Assembly: GCA_037718865.1 (NCBI GenBank)
Contig: JBBJMP010000009.1
Span: 186,001-250,000, forward strand
DNA: 64,000 nt
From: JADCRZ01 sp037718865
GTDB taxonomy: Bacteria; Bacteroidota; Bacteroidia; Chitinophagales; Chitinophagaceae
Reading direction: 5' to 3'
The translations under genes were made by a program, and so were the position numbers. The notes under the pieces were generated by a model. The model worked only from the letters and a program-made list of their open reading frames with translations, ran no database searches and was not told where the DNA came from. This document shows, in pieces, positions 8,095 to 16,076 of this stretch; position 1 is the stretch's first letter; every line of letters starts with the position of its first letter.

Positions 8095-8642
8095 TTTCTT
8101 AAAAATTTACCATAGTCAAAGTCTTTAAAGTATTTAGATACTAATGTCAGGGCTTCTTTGGTGTCTATAAACATACGGTTGCCGGCAAAGAGTTTGGCAC
8201 CCAAGGTCTGTTTATAATGCTCAATCAGTTGTGTTTTAGCAATGAAAGAAACTATTCCTTCATAACCACGTTCAAAAGAAAGTTTGCAGCCAAGAGCAAC
8301 CAGATTACCGGCTACACCGCTGTAAAGCTTTTTCTTTCCTTTGTTGAAGTAGGCATTTTCAATCAGGTCCATAAAGATATGGTCGCCTTTGTCTGTTAGG
8401 CTGATGAGTCCCTGTATAATGGTGGGGTTTTGAACAGCGCTTAGTTTGTAAACCTGTCGATCCTGCTGTCTCAGTTCAATATGCCAGTCAAAAGCCCCGT
8501 GTTTCTTTTTGATTTGCTTGCTGTCCTTCTGTGTTAATAGGGTAATGGCTGTATCGAAAACTTCTCCGGAAATAGTGTTTTCAATAGAGTTTGTAAGTTT
8601 GTCCACCCAAAAACCAAGTCTTATTTCTTTTTGCCTTGTCAC
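8055..8642 (-). CDS. GNAT-like protein (195 aa)
   Basis: The middle and C-terminal part (about residues 85-170) looks like a GNAT acyltransferase core: an acidic strand HIFMDLIENAYF, then GVAGNLVALGCKLSFERGYEG, where the helix after the acetyl-CoA loop and the aromatic-rich C-terminal strand (KLFAGNRMFIDT) match small Bacteroidota GNAT-like proteins. A canonical Q/RxxGxG/A loop is not obvious, so activity is uncertain. The N-terminal 80 residues are charged. It is followed by an overlapping 47-aa ORF and then E5, so the pair is one array unit. An accessory acyltransferase or GNAT toxin are both possible. Confidence 0.6.
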   Translation of the reverse strand: MTRQKEIRLGFWVDKLTNSIENTISGEVFDTAITLLTQKDSKQIKKKHGAFDWHIELRQQDRQVYKLSAVQNPTIIQGLISLTDKGDHIFMDLIENAYFNKGKKKLYSGVAGNLVALGCKLSFERGYEGIVSFIAKTQLIEHYKQTLGAKLFAGNRMFIDTKEALTLVSKYFKDFDYGKFLRKWMRKTLSSKIVL

Positions 8643-8701
8643 TGATCAAATTTACGAAATCTTCAGCTCAAACTCAAGGACTGCTGAGTTAAAAGGCATT
8701 A

Positions 8702-8902
8702 CCGCTAACGTGTACGCATTTAGAAAGTTGGGGCATTTCATGTTCGTCGGCCCGGCTAACAAATGCTCAAAATTGATTTATTGCTCAAATATATTCCAAA
8801 AGTTCAAAATAATTCCGTCCGCTGGAACTATTGCTGAATAATGATCCAAAGCTCAATCACGGATTACGTCTGCCCCAATTTTTTAAATGCAGGGTTATGC
8901 GC
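8702..8902 (-). repeat. attC-like palindromic element E6
   Basis: The left arm CCGCTAACGTGTACGCATTTAG...GTTGGGGC pairs with the right arm GCCCCAATTTTTTAAATGC...GGTTATGCGC. The interior has TGTTCGTCGGCCCGG and GCTGGAACTATTGCTGAATA. It lies about 60 bp beyond the start codon of the GNAT-like gene, separating that unit from the repeat-bearing segment above it. Confidence 0.8.
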
Positions 8903-9594
8903 CGCCATTCCTCGTTAAGTATTTTGCACAACCAGGGTAAAAAGATTTGGATTGATTTCTTTGTCCGGGTTTCGCAACAACGGAATGTAGAAATATTTAG
9001 TAAACTTATCAATTAATGGCTGTGATCAGTACGTACCTATTAATATCTGAATACCTGCCCAGCAAAATTCAACTGCTCAAGCCGCCCAACTAAAGCCGAT
9101 TGAAAACAGATGTATCGGAGTGGGCAAACTGTCCCACTTTTTATGTTACATTTCTGGAACCGGTATAAATTTATTCCTCCGCCCAAGCCGCCCAACTAAA
9201 GCTGATTGGAAAACAAATGCATCGGAGTGGGCACACTGTCACACTTTTTATATTACATTTCTGGAACCGGTACAAATTTATTCCTCCGCCCAAGCCGCCC
9301 AACTAAAGCTGATTGGAAAACAAATGCATCGGAGTGGGCACACTGTCACACTTTTTATATTACATTATTTGGAGCCACTACAAAATTTATTCGACCGTTT
9401 AGGTCTCTCAACTAAAGCTGATTGGAAATGTATCGGAGTGAGTTTGTCCGCAGAATGTAGCATTGATAAAAATCCTACTCATTCATTTACTCATCTCTCC
9501 AATTAATTCAGATTTGAAAAAATTGATTCACGGGCACTCTGCTGTTTATCTTTGTCCCATAACCTCGCACCGAATGAATGATGCAAATATGGTG
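8903..9594. other. Segment between E6 and E7 without a confident gene
   Basis: This 690-bp unit holds the tandem repeats at 9075-9440 and short open frames only (61-128 codons) that follow the repeats or elements. I see no conserved protein. Confidence 0.6.
9075..9440. repeat. Tandem array of about 107-bp repeats, copy B
   Basis: ATCGGAGTG recurs at 9114, 9221, 9328 and 9432 (periods 107, 107, 104). The two central units are nearly identical. Each contains TTTCTGGAACCGGTACAAATT and CCTCCGCCCAAGCCGCCCAAC. It is the same family as the arrays at 4820 and 5622, but a different variant. Confidence 0.85.
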
Positions 9595-9792
9595 GCGCAT
9601 AACGTTAAAGCATTTAAGCAGTTGGGGCATCTGTGTTTCGTCCGCCTGGGCCGCTGCCAAATTTATAACAAATAGCTCATTGTTTGTTCCGTTGCTCAAG
9701 CCATGGTGTCCTGCTGGAACCAATGCTGAATAGTGGCCTGTCGCTCATTGCTCCAACGTCCCGCCCCAATTGCTTGAATGCAACGTTGTGCG
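9595..9792 (-). repeat. attC-like palindromic element E7
   Basis: The left arm GCGCATAACGTT...GCATTTAAGCAGTTGGGGC pairs with the right arm GCCCCAATTGCTTGAATGC...AACGTTGTGCG. The interior shows the family blocks TTCGTCCGCC, AGCTCATTGTTTGTTCC, CTGCTGGAACCAATGCTGA and TCCAACGTC. Confidence 0.85.
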
Positions 9793-9903
9793 TTCGTGGT
9801 AAAAATTGAATATAATTGAAAAGAACTGAGATTTCAACAGTTACAACTTATGTATTTTTATAAGCCTGAGATATCCTATCTTTCTACTGTAAAAACTTTT
9901 TTT

Positions 9904-11346
9904 ATGCATAAACTCGCGGCACTTTTCTTTTTTTATTGCTTGATTAGCAATGATCTTAAAGGACAAACTGAAAAGCAGAACAATGCAATAGCTGTTATAA
10001 AAAAAAAGGTGATGCAAGAGTTAGATAGTAAGCAGAAGATCTATAAAGATATTGCCCTGCAAATATGGAATTATGCAGAAGTACGTTTTAAAGAAGTAAA
10101 GAGTTCCGCCCTTTTACAAAAAGCATTAAATGATAATGGATTTCAAATGAAGATAGGGGTAGCAGGTATGCCCACCGCATTTATAGCTTCGTATGGAAGT
10201 GGAAAACCGGTTATTGGTATGCTTGCAGAATTTGATGCTTTGCCGGGTCTGGCTCAGGAAGCCATCCCTGAAAAAAAAATGATTGAAGGTAAAATTGCCG
10301 GGCATGCCTGTGGTCATCATTTATTAGGAACTGGTTCTGTAGCAGCAGCGATTGAAATTAAAAAGCTTTTGGAACAACAAAAGTTTAGTGGTACGATCCG
10401 TTTGTATGGATGCCCCGCTGAAGAAGGAGGCAACGGAAAAGTTTTTATGGTGAAAGAAGGATTGTTCAATGATGTGGATGTTATTATGCAATGGCATCCT
10501 TATGATTATAATAAAGCTACGCTCAAAACTTTTTTAGCTAATCTCAATGTCAAATTCCGGTTTAAAGGTATATCCTCTCATGCGGGCGCTGCACCTGAAA
10601 AAGGCAGAAGTGCGTTGGATGCTGTAGAGGCAATGGATTATATGGTAAATATGATGCGGGAACATGTGCCACAGGAAACGCGTATTCACTATGTAATCAC
10701 TAATGGAGGTAAAACACCCAATGTAGTGCCTGATTTTGCCGAAGTACAATATACGATACGCCATCCAAAAAAAGAGGAGGTGCAGAAAATCTTTGAAAGA
10801 GTGGTAAAAGCAGCGGAAGGTGCTGGGTTGGGTACCGGTACAACAATGGATTATGAATTAATAGGCGGTGTTCATGACATGCTATTGAACTATACATTGG
10901 CGGAAGCCATGCATAAAAATTTAGAAAAAGTAGGAGGAGTGACCTATACCGCAGAAGAAATCGCTTATGGCAAAAAGTTACAAGCTACATTTTTAGACGC
11001 TTCTCCGCCAATAGAAAGTGCTGCCGAGATCAAAGCCTTTAAGCTGGAAACATTCAGCGGAAGTACGGATGTAGGTGATGTGAGTTATGTGGTGCCTGTC
11101 GTCGGCTTAAATGCCGCCACCTGGATACCTGGTACACCTGTGCATAGTTGGCAGGCAGTGGCCTGCGGAGGAACAGAAATCGGTATTAAGGGTATGATGG
11201 TGGCTGCAAAGGCGATGGCATTAACAGCTATTGACTTATATATAAATCCGGCACTGATTATAAAAGCAAACGAAGAATTTTTAAAAGCAAAAGGTGACTA
11301 TAAATACAAATCATTGGTGGAGAATAATAAACCTGCGATAAATTAA
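9904..11346 (+). CDS. M20 family amidohydrolase, exported
   Basis: A peptidase M20/amidohydrolase (AbgB/HipO-like). The metal ligands are visible in GHACGHH, in the AEEGG segment and in a distal His (PVHSWQ). The dimerisation domain is inserted around KFRFKGISSHAGAAP. Such enzymes hydrolyse N-acyl amino acids or p-aminobenzoyl-glutamate-like amides. I start at the ATG at 9904 because it opens directly into a signal peptide (MHKLAALFFFYC); the longer start at 9850 would add 18 residues. It is the only plus-strand cargo gene between E7 and E8, opposite to the other units. Confidence 0.88.
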   Translation: MHKLAALFFFYCLISNDLKGQTEKQNNAIAVIKKKVMQELDSKQKIYKDIALQIWNYAEVRFKEVKSSALLQKALNDNGFQMKIGVAGMPTAFIASYGSGKPVIGMLAEFDALPGLAQEAIPEKKMIEGKIAGHACGHHLLGTGSVAAAIEIKKLLEQQKFSGTIRLYGCPAEEGGNGKVFMVKEGLFNDVDVIMQWHPYDYNKATLKTFLANLNVKFRFKGISSHAGAAPEKGRSALDAVEAMDYMVNMMREHVPQETRIHYVITNGGKTPNVVPDFAEVQYTIRHPKKEEVQKIFERVVKAAEGAGLGTGTTMDYELIGGVHDMLLNYTLAEAMHKNLEKVGGVTYTAEEIAYGKKLQATFLDASPPIESAAEIKAFKLETFSGSTDVGDVSYVVPVVGLNAATWIPGTPVHSWQAVACGGTEIGIKGMMVAAKAMALTAIDLYINPALIIKANEEFLKAKGDYKYKSLVENNKPAIN

Positions 11347-11443
11347 CTGAAATTAATGGACAAGCTACTTTTCTTTTCAGTTTATTTTAATGAGATACCT
11401 CAACAAGTAACGTTTGCCGGTGGAAAAAAGACTGCCAAACCAT

Positions 11444-11644
11444 GACGCACAACGGACACGCATTGGTGTCCGGCAGGGCTCTTACATTCGTCGGCCCGGC
11501 ACCGCTGCTAAATGTATAGCTAATTGATCATTGTTCGTTTTATCGCTCGGCTTTAATGTCCTGCCCAACCACTGCTTGGCAATGAACTGCAGCCTATTGC
11601 TTCAACGTCTCGCCCTGCTGGCACCAATGCACGGTTGGGCGTTC
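11444..11644 (-). repeat. attC-like palindromic element E8
   Basis: The left arm GACGCACAACGG...GCATTGGTGTCCGGCAGGGC pairs with the right arm GCCCTGCTGGCACCAATGCACGG...TTGGGCG. The interior has TTCGTCGGCCCGGCACCGCTGC, TCATTGTTCG and CTTCAACGTC. It ends 3 bp from the stop codon (11648) of the minus-strand RAMA gene fragment. Confidence 0.85.
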
Positions 11645-11647
11645 GTA

Positions 11648-12587
11648 CTAATTTTGGGTGGGTTCCAAAACTAAGAACGCTTCTCTCAATTCTGATAGAA
11701 GCCTTCCATCCATTGTTTTCCATGACGTCCACCCGTTTACTGTTTTTCTTACGCTTCCAGAGTCATTAATTCCGGCTAAAGCGGCGTAGCTAGGACTTCC
11801 AAATACTTGATCCAATAGTGATAATGAGCCGTCCTCAAGTATTGTAGCCTCATACCTTTTTGGTTGCCCGTGTCTTGGCTTATAAGGCATTACTAAGACG
11901 TCTCCTACTTTCAGTAAATTGCTGCTGACCAAGTCACTTATTTCAACATCATACCGATTGATTTCCTTGTGGTTATTGAGCTCTTCAGCCTCTTGTCTGT
12001 GTCTAGTGTTGGTTTAAATTCTTCAGGGAATTCAAATACTATATTTTGAGGATTATTGAATTCTACAAACTTTGTGACTAGCCAAAGTTTTACCTTATAC
12101 TTGAGTGTCCTCGCCCAATCTCCTAAATCCTTAGTCACCCCATCAATAGGAACGCCGACTATTGGATCCGTCTCTAATATGTCACCGAGTACCTGCCTAA
12201 CATTTATTTCAGCGATATTCAATTCGTCAAATTTTTCTTTAATGGATGGGTCATTTTTGTATTGGTCGACAGATAAGTCTATAATAATACGTCTTGTAAT
12301 TGCTTGTTGCGATGCTAATAATTGTTTTGTTATTTGCGGGGCAATATGATTCCAAACACTATGATGCATTAATTCTGCTTCAACCAGATACCACTTTCTT
12401 TGTTCTATGTCAATTGCAAAACCGTCAGGAATTGTTCCTCCACCATCCGCTGTTTTAATCTTTGACTTTGGTAAATAAAATGAATTGGGGCCAAACAATA
12501 TTCATAGTTTTCTACAATAACTCTTTCCAATTCAGCTTCGTTGTCAAATGGTGATTTAATGAATTTAGTATCTTTAAATATAAGCAT
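11648..12587 (-). pseudogene. PD-(D/E)XK-like nuclease with C-terminal RAMA domain, broken by two frameshifts
   Basis: Three frames together make one protein. Frame A (12587-12405) starts MLIFKDTKFIKSPFDNEAEL. Frame B (12498-11938) carries PDGFAID, then WYLVEAEL, a PD-(D/E)XK-like metal-site pattern. Frame C (11932-11648, open back to about 11999) carries a RAMA-type domain with SPSYAALAGIN and VNGWTSWKT. The breaks lie near 12495 and 11999-11940, and each looks like a single-base indel. RAMA domains accompany restriction and DNA-modification enzymes, so the ancestral product was probably a modification-linked nuclease. It is the cargo unit beside E8. Sequencing indels are an alternative to real decay. 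Confidence 0.65.
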
Positions 12588-12613
12588 GATGTGAGTTTAG
12601 TGTTCGTACGTAT

Positions 12614-12717
12614 GACGCCCAACGGTAGTATTATAGCTATAAGCCGAATGCGTAAAAAATATTGTTGTTGATAATCAAGGTATTTCTCTGATACATAAAA
12701 AATTGTTACATGCGTCA
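12614..12717 (-). repeat. Degenerate core site at the array end
   Basis: GACGCCCAACGG at 12614-12625 looks like the left end of another element, and GTTACATGCGTC at about 12706-12717 can serve as a weak inverse. The long paired arms and the interior blocks of E1-E8 are missing. It could be a truncated element or an integration site. A solitary TTCGGAGTGAGC word of the tandem-repeat family follows at about 12730. Confidence 0.35.
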
Positions 12718-13123
12718 ATACAATAGCATTTCGGAGTGAGCATTACTTTTTTTCATGACAATCAAACTAAAACCGGTATTACATTCTTTCTTAGGATCAC
12801 TTATAGAACGCTTACTTTAGAAATATGCCGGATGATTTTTACAGCAATGCTACCCTCAGTTACATCGAATGTTTAGATTGAATTAACTTCGACTTGAAAC
12901 TTAGGTAAATTTAGGCGCTGCACGAACCTTTACGGGTACTATAACCTGAATTAATGCACTACAAAGTAATGATTTTGTGTATCATATGCAAGAAATTAGA
13001 TGGTTTACTATAGCTTCTTTAAAGATATCTATTCATTTTTTCCAGGGGCAATATCATCGTCAATTCGCCAGTTAAATTGCTGAATAGCTAAGTCGGCTTG
13101 AAAGTTATTCTTTCAGTAGATTT
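12718..13123. other. Intergenic, no gene seen
   Basis: About 400 bp of AT-rich DNA between the array and the recombinase gene. Apart from one TTCGGAGTGAGC repeat word I see no element, RNA or ORF that I can support. Confidence 0.5.
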
Positions 13124-13151
13124 GTTAGCGATCCGTATTAATGACGCTAAC
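13124..13151. other. 28-bp inverted-core site (GTTAGCG/CGCTAAC)
   Basis: GTTAGCG at 13124-13130 and its exact inverse CGCTAAC at 13145-13151 are separated by 14 bp. These are the same core words that end the array elements (E2 and E5 end GTTAGCGG). The site lies 43 bp beyond the stop codon of the recombinase gene and has the size of a tyrosine-recombinase core site. It is a candidate attI-like or recombinase binding site; function is inferred. Confidence 0.45.
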
Positions 13152-13193
13152 GACGTTTTCCATGCGTTAAAGTTTTGGATCATCATGAATAAC

Positions 13194-14425
13194 CTACCAG
13201 TCAATCTGGCCTTTTTTCCAAATATCATCCAGTGGACTTATGATGTTAATCAGTTGGTCCCGTTTCACGTGTAGGTAACGTTCTGTAGTTTTTATATTGA
13301 AGTGCCCAAGGATATCTTTTATATAGCGGATATCAATGCCCTTTTCAAGGATATGTGTGGCAAAAGAATGCCGTAAGCTGTGAAAACTTACGTCCTTTCG
13401 TATAATGGCAGCTTTGCGGGCCGCCTGGAATATTTGCTGTGCCGACCTAACGCTATACATCGTTCCGGGAACCTGGCCCTCGAAAAGATAGGTTAGCGGT
13501 TTGGGCTGTATGAATTGAATATAGCTCCTTAGAATGTCCAGCAAAACAGGACTGAGGTTTACATAACGGTCTTTTTTACCTTTCGAACGTTCAACGAAAA
13601 GCTGCATCCGGTCGCTGTCAATATCTTTCAATTTCAAATGAATTACTTCGCTCACCCGTAGTCCGGCACTATAAGCGGTGAAAAGAATGGCTTTATGCTT
13701 CTTATTCTTAACAGCATTAAAAAGGCGGGTGATTTCATTTTCACCCAACACATTGGGTAACTGCTGAGCCTTTTTGGGTCGTGGTATGTCCACAAAGAAC
13801 TTGTCCCTGCCTAAAACCTGTTCATAATAAAACTTTAGGGCATTGATCCTGCTATGCAGCGAGTTTTCCTTTAAGCCCTCCTTTAAGCACTTTAACAGGT
13901 AAAGTTTCACGTCATCCGTAGTTAAGCTTGCCGCCGGGATCTTGCCAATAGCCTGAAAAAACACCATCAACTCGCCCCGGTACGTTCGAATGGTACTGCT
14001 GCTGTAAGCCTTAAGGGTCAATTGCTTAATTGCTTCTCCAAGACTTTTCAGGTTTTCATAACTTAACCGGTATGCGGTTGATGGCTCAGGGGCTGATGGT
14101 ATAAGAACTGGTGCAGCTTTAGCGGGTGGATTCGAAGTTAATTGAATTAACCTGTCTTTGGATATTTCTGTTTGTTTGACATGTTTTTTTTTAATAAATA
14201 TTTCCTAAGTTCATCCGTATTTAAAGTTGCCAAATGATGTAGCGCCTGATGAATACGATTATAATTTTCCTTATTTAATGGCAAATACCAGGAATTATGC
14301 GTCTGACTCCATTTAACACCCGGGATCTTCCTGATCGTATCATTCATGGTTTTAACATTCTCGCATCTAATCAATATCTGCTCAGTTCCTTTGTGCATCA
14401 TTGGAAATAAAGTTATTGATTCCAT
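13194..14425 (-). CDS. Tyrosine recombinase/integrase, split at an A9 run (frameshifted)
   Basis: An N-terminal 92-codon frame (14425-14147, starting MESITLFPMMHKGTEQILIR) holds the small domain with PGVKWSQTHNSWYLP common at the start of Bacteroidota integrases. The catalytic part continues in the -1 frame to 13194 and is open back to the A-run. Numbered from an internal TTG at 14021, the active residues are Arg122 (AGLRVSEV), Lys148/149, His214 and Arg217 (HSLRHSFATH), His240 (LGHFNIKTTERY) and Tyr249. At 14183-14189 (minus strand) the run reads A AAA AAC in the upstream frame. The IntI-specific insertion before the HxxR box is absent, so it is XerC/D-like. Joined length is about 410 aa. 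Programmed frameshift, slippage, inactivation or sequencing error are all possible. Confidence 0.8.
14183..14189 (-). promoter_or_regulatory. Canonical -1 slippery heptamer A_AAA_AAC
   Basis: In the upstream frame the codons are TTA AAA AAA AAC. A -1 slip on AAA/AAC leads straight into the CAT codon of the catalytic frame, while the zero frame ends 12 codons later. I did not identify a clear downstream pseudoknot. A ten-A run would also join the frames. Confidence 0.45.
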
Positions 14426-14799
14426 AAAGTTATATGTATGGTTAAATTGATAAAGAGGATCTGCCTTATTTAATCACACTACTAATTTAATGTGAGGAGT
14501 AAATATATAAACAGTGATTTAACGGTATTTCCTCCCGGTTAAGGAAAAAGAAGGATACTAATATGGAACCTTTTATTTTGCACAATGAAAACATAAACTT
14601 ATATAGTGGTTGATTTATTTAACATAACGTTTATTATAACATAAAATAAACTTATGACTTTTACTATTCTTATTTAAAAAGTTAGTAGAAATAAAGAAGG
14701 CAAAAAATCATATCAAAAGGGTAAAGGTAGATACACCAGCCTTCCGCTCACATAATATATGCCCACGCAGCCATGGGACTGCTAAGTGACTAAGAGGCA
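14426..14799. other. AT-rich intergenic, no gene seen
   Basis: The stretch holds the upstream region of the recombinase gene and the left side of the ISL3 remnant. I see no coding pattern, RNA gene or clear repeat. Confidence 0.5.
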
Positions 14800-15000
14800 G
14801 TGGTAAGTGCATTAACGCTGCAAGGGAGTAATGGGCAGTTGGAAGGCCAGTTCAAGAAACTGAAAATAATCAAGCTGCAGATGTATGGCAAAGCTGGTTT
14901 TGAACTGTTGAGGAAGCAAGTGATCCTGCATTCCATATACTACCACCAAAATTGGCGCAGAACCAATTTGTGTGGATTTCCCAAATATCCAGGAGGATAA
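14800..15000 (+). pseudogene. ISL3-family transposase, C-terminal remnant
   Basis: The 66-codon open frame contains SNGQLEGQFKKLKIIKLQMYGKA, followed by FELLRKQV. This is the end of the DDE domain and the tail of ISL3-type transposases, which usually have NG-x-x-EG-x-x-x-x-K-x-x-K-R-x-M-Y-G-R. The catalytic D and D regions are missing, and the DNA from 14440 to 14790 shows no further match, so only the 3' tail is left. Confidence 0.7.
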
Positions 15001-15270
15001 CTTTCCTTTATTTACCAGTAATTGAGTTTTTTATGGTCACATTCATAATCACTAACAAATAAGCAGTTAGGATTTTTATTCATAGCTGCTTCTTTTTCTC
15101 CCCCGACTTGAACGTTGAAGCCTATAATTAACAGCCATATCTACTTTCAGAACTTATTATACAACCTTTAAAAGTTTCTTATCAAATCTTTGTTCATCAT
15201 ATTTGTATTATTCACTAATTTTAAGCTGCTTGTAAATGGTATTTTATTGTGAACAAAGAAATAGTGAGAC

Positions 15271-15585
15271 ATGGAAACAAAAACACCAAACCCGCATCAT
15301 ACGGCTATAGAGAGAAAAGCGTATACACGCGACCAGTTAGTTACAGTAAGTGACCTTGATCAATTCCGCAACGATTTATTAAAGGAGATTAAGTACCTGA
15401 TAAGTCAGAAACATTCTGCTCCCGAAAAGCAATGGTTGAAATCCTCCGATGTCAGAAGACTGTTAAAGATATCGTCCGGAACCTTGCAGCATCTGCGTGA
15501 TACCGGGCGTTTACAGTTTTCAAAGGTCGGCGGCATCATCTACTATCAGCATGAGGATATACAAAACATGTTGGAAAACGGATAA
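15271..15585 (+). CDS. Helix-turn-helix DNA-binding protein (excisionase/AlpA-like)
   Basis: The 104-residue product has an N-terminal charged helix and a C-terminal winged helix-turn-helix of the HTH_17/MerR-like type (about residues 50-102): WLKSSDVRRLLKISSGTLQHLRDTGRL, then a short wing (KVGGIIYYQHEDI). Proteins of this form are very common in Bacteroidota mobile DNA, where they act as excisionases or small regulators. The neighbouring recombinase and ISL3 remnant fit that setting. A weak hairpin (GGCTTTT/AAAAAGCC) follows at 15591-15615 and may terminate transcription. Confidence 0.8.
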   Translation: METKTPNPHHTAIERKAYTRDQLVTVSDLDQFRNDLLKEIKYLISQKHSAPEKQWLKSSDVRRLLKISSGTLQHLRDTGRLQFSKVGGIIYYQHEDIQNMLENG

Positions 15586-15767
15586 ATGAAGGCTTTTACA
15601 ACTTATAAAAAAGCCCTACTTTTGTGTAAGTTCTTTAATGCTATCAGAAAGGTGAGGCAAACGGTGAGTTAAGAAAAGTATTTCAGTATTTCTTATTGAT
15701 AATGAATGATTTAATATAGAATTTTTCATCCAGTCGCCCCGACTACAGAATATCAATTTGGCAAATG

Positions 15768-15796
15768 CCGCAATCAAATGGTTTGCGGTTTTTTTT
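15768..15796 (+). terminator. Rho-independent terminator
   Basis: CCGCAA pairs with TTGCGG around a short loop and is followed by eight T. On the plus strand it could end transcripts from the helix-turn-helix gene. Confidence 0.6.
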
Positions 15797-15862
15797 ATCC
15801 ACATTCTATTAAAGAAATGAAAATAATATCAGCACTCTGGTGAGTTATCCGGTGAGTTCTAA

Positions 15863-16003
15863 ATGCTGATTTTTACGAGTATTTTTGAATCACAGGTTAA
15901 TCTGCCTAAGGCAAAAATGCTTCTGGAGAAATACAACTCTGATCCGGTTGTTTCTAACCTTAACCAGCTGCTTCCATTACTATCAAATCTAAAAAGTAAA
16001 TAA
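15863..16003 (+). CDS. Small hypothetical protein (46 aa)
   Basis: ATG at 15863, stop TAA at 16001. The product begins MLIFTSIFESQVNLPKAKML and has an amphipathic composition without a recognisable domain. It may be the tail of a decayed gene. Coding status is uncertain. Confidence 0.3.
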   Translation: MLIFTSIFESQVNLPKAKMLLEKYNSDPVVSNLNQLLPLLSNLKSK

Positions 16004-16032
16004 TTACCTAAAGAAGATTGCTCAGCTCACTA

Positions 16033-16067
16033 ATCGAAGCCATTACAGGACATATAGTGGCTTCGAT
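16033..16067 (-). terminator. 10-bp hairpin downstream of the SusC/SusD operon
   Basis: ATCGAAGCCA pairs exactly with TGGCTTCGAT around a 15-nt loop. It lies 10 bp beyond the SusD stop codon on the minus strand. There is no strong T-run, so it may stabilise or end the message only partly. Confidence 0.45.
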
Positions 16068-16076
16068 ATTATGTCA

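Noticed and set aside
4820..9440. CRISPR array
   Set aside because: Repeat units are about 107 bp and nearly contiguous, without 30-40-bp unique spacers, and no cas genes are present.
9120..9506. 128-codon and 69-codon open frames in the 107-bp repeats
   Set aside because: The repeat length and composition create the open frames; the translated repeats match no domain.
13194..14425. Classical integron integrase IntI
   Set aside because: The catalytic domain lacks the IntI-specific insertion before the HxxR box and looks XerC/D-like, so I do not use the intI symbol.
15616..15804. 62-codon minus-strand frame and a possible tRNA 3' end (GGGGCGACT) as island boundary
   Set aside because: No cloverleaf can be completed, and the frame overlaps a terminator; the short GC word alone is not enough.
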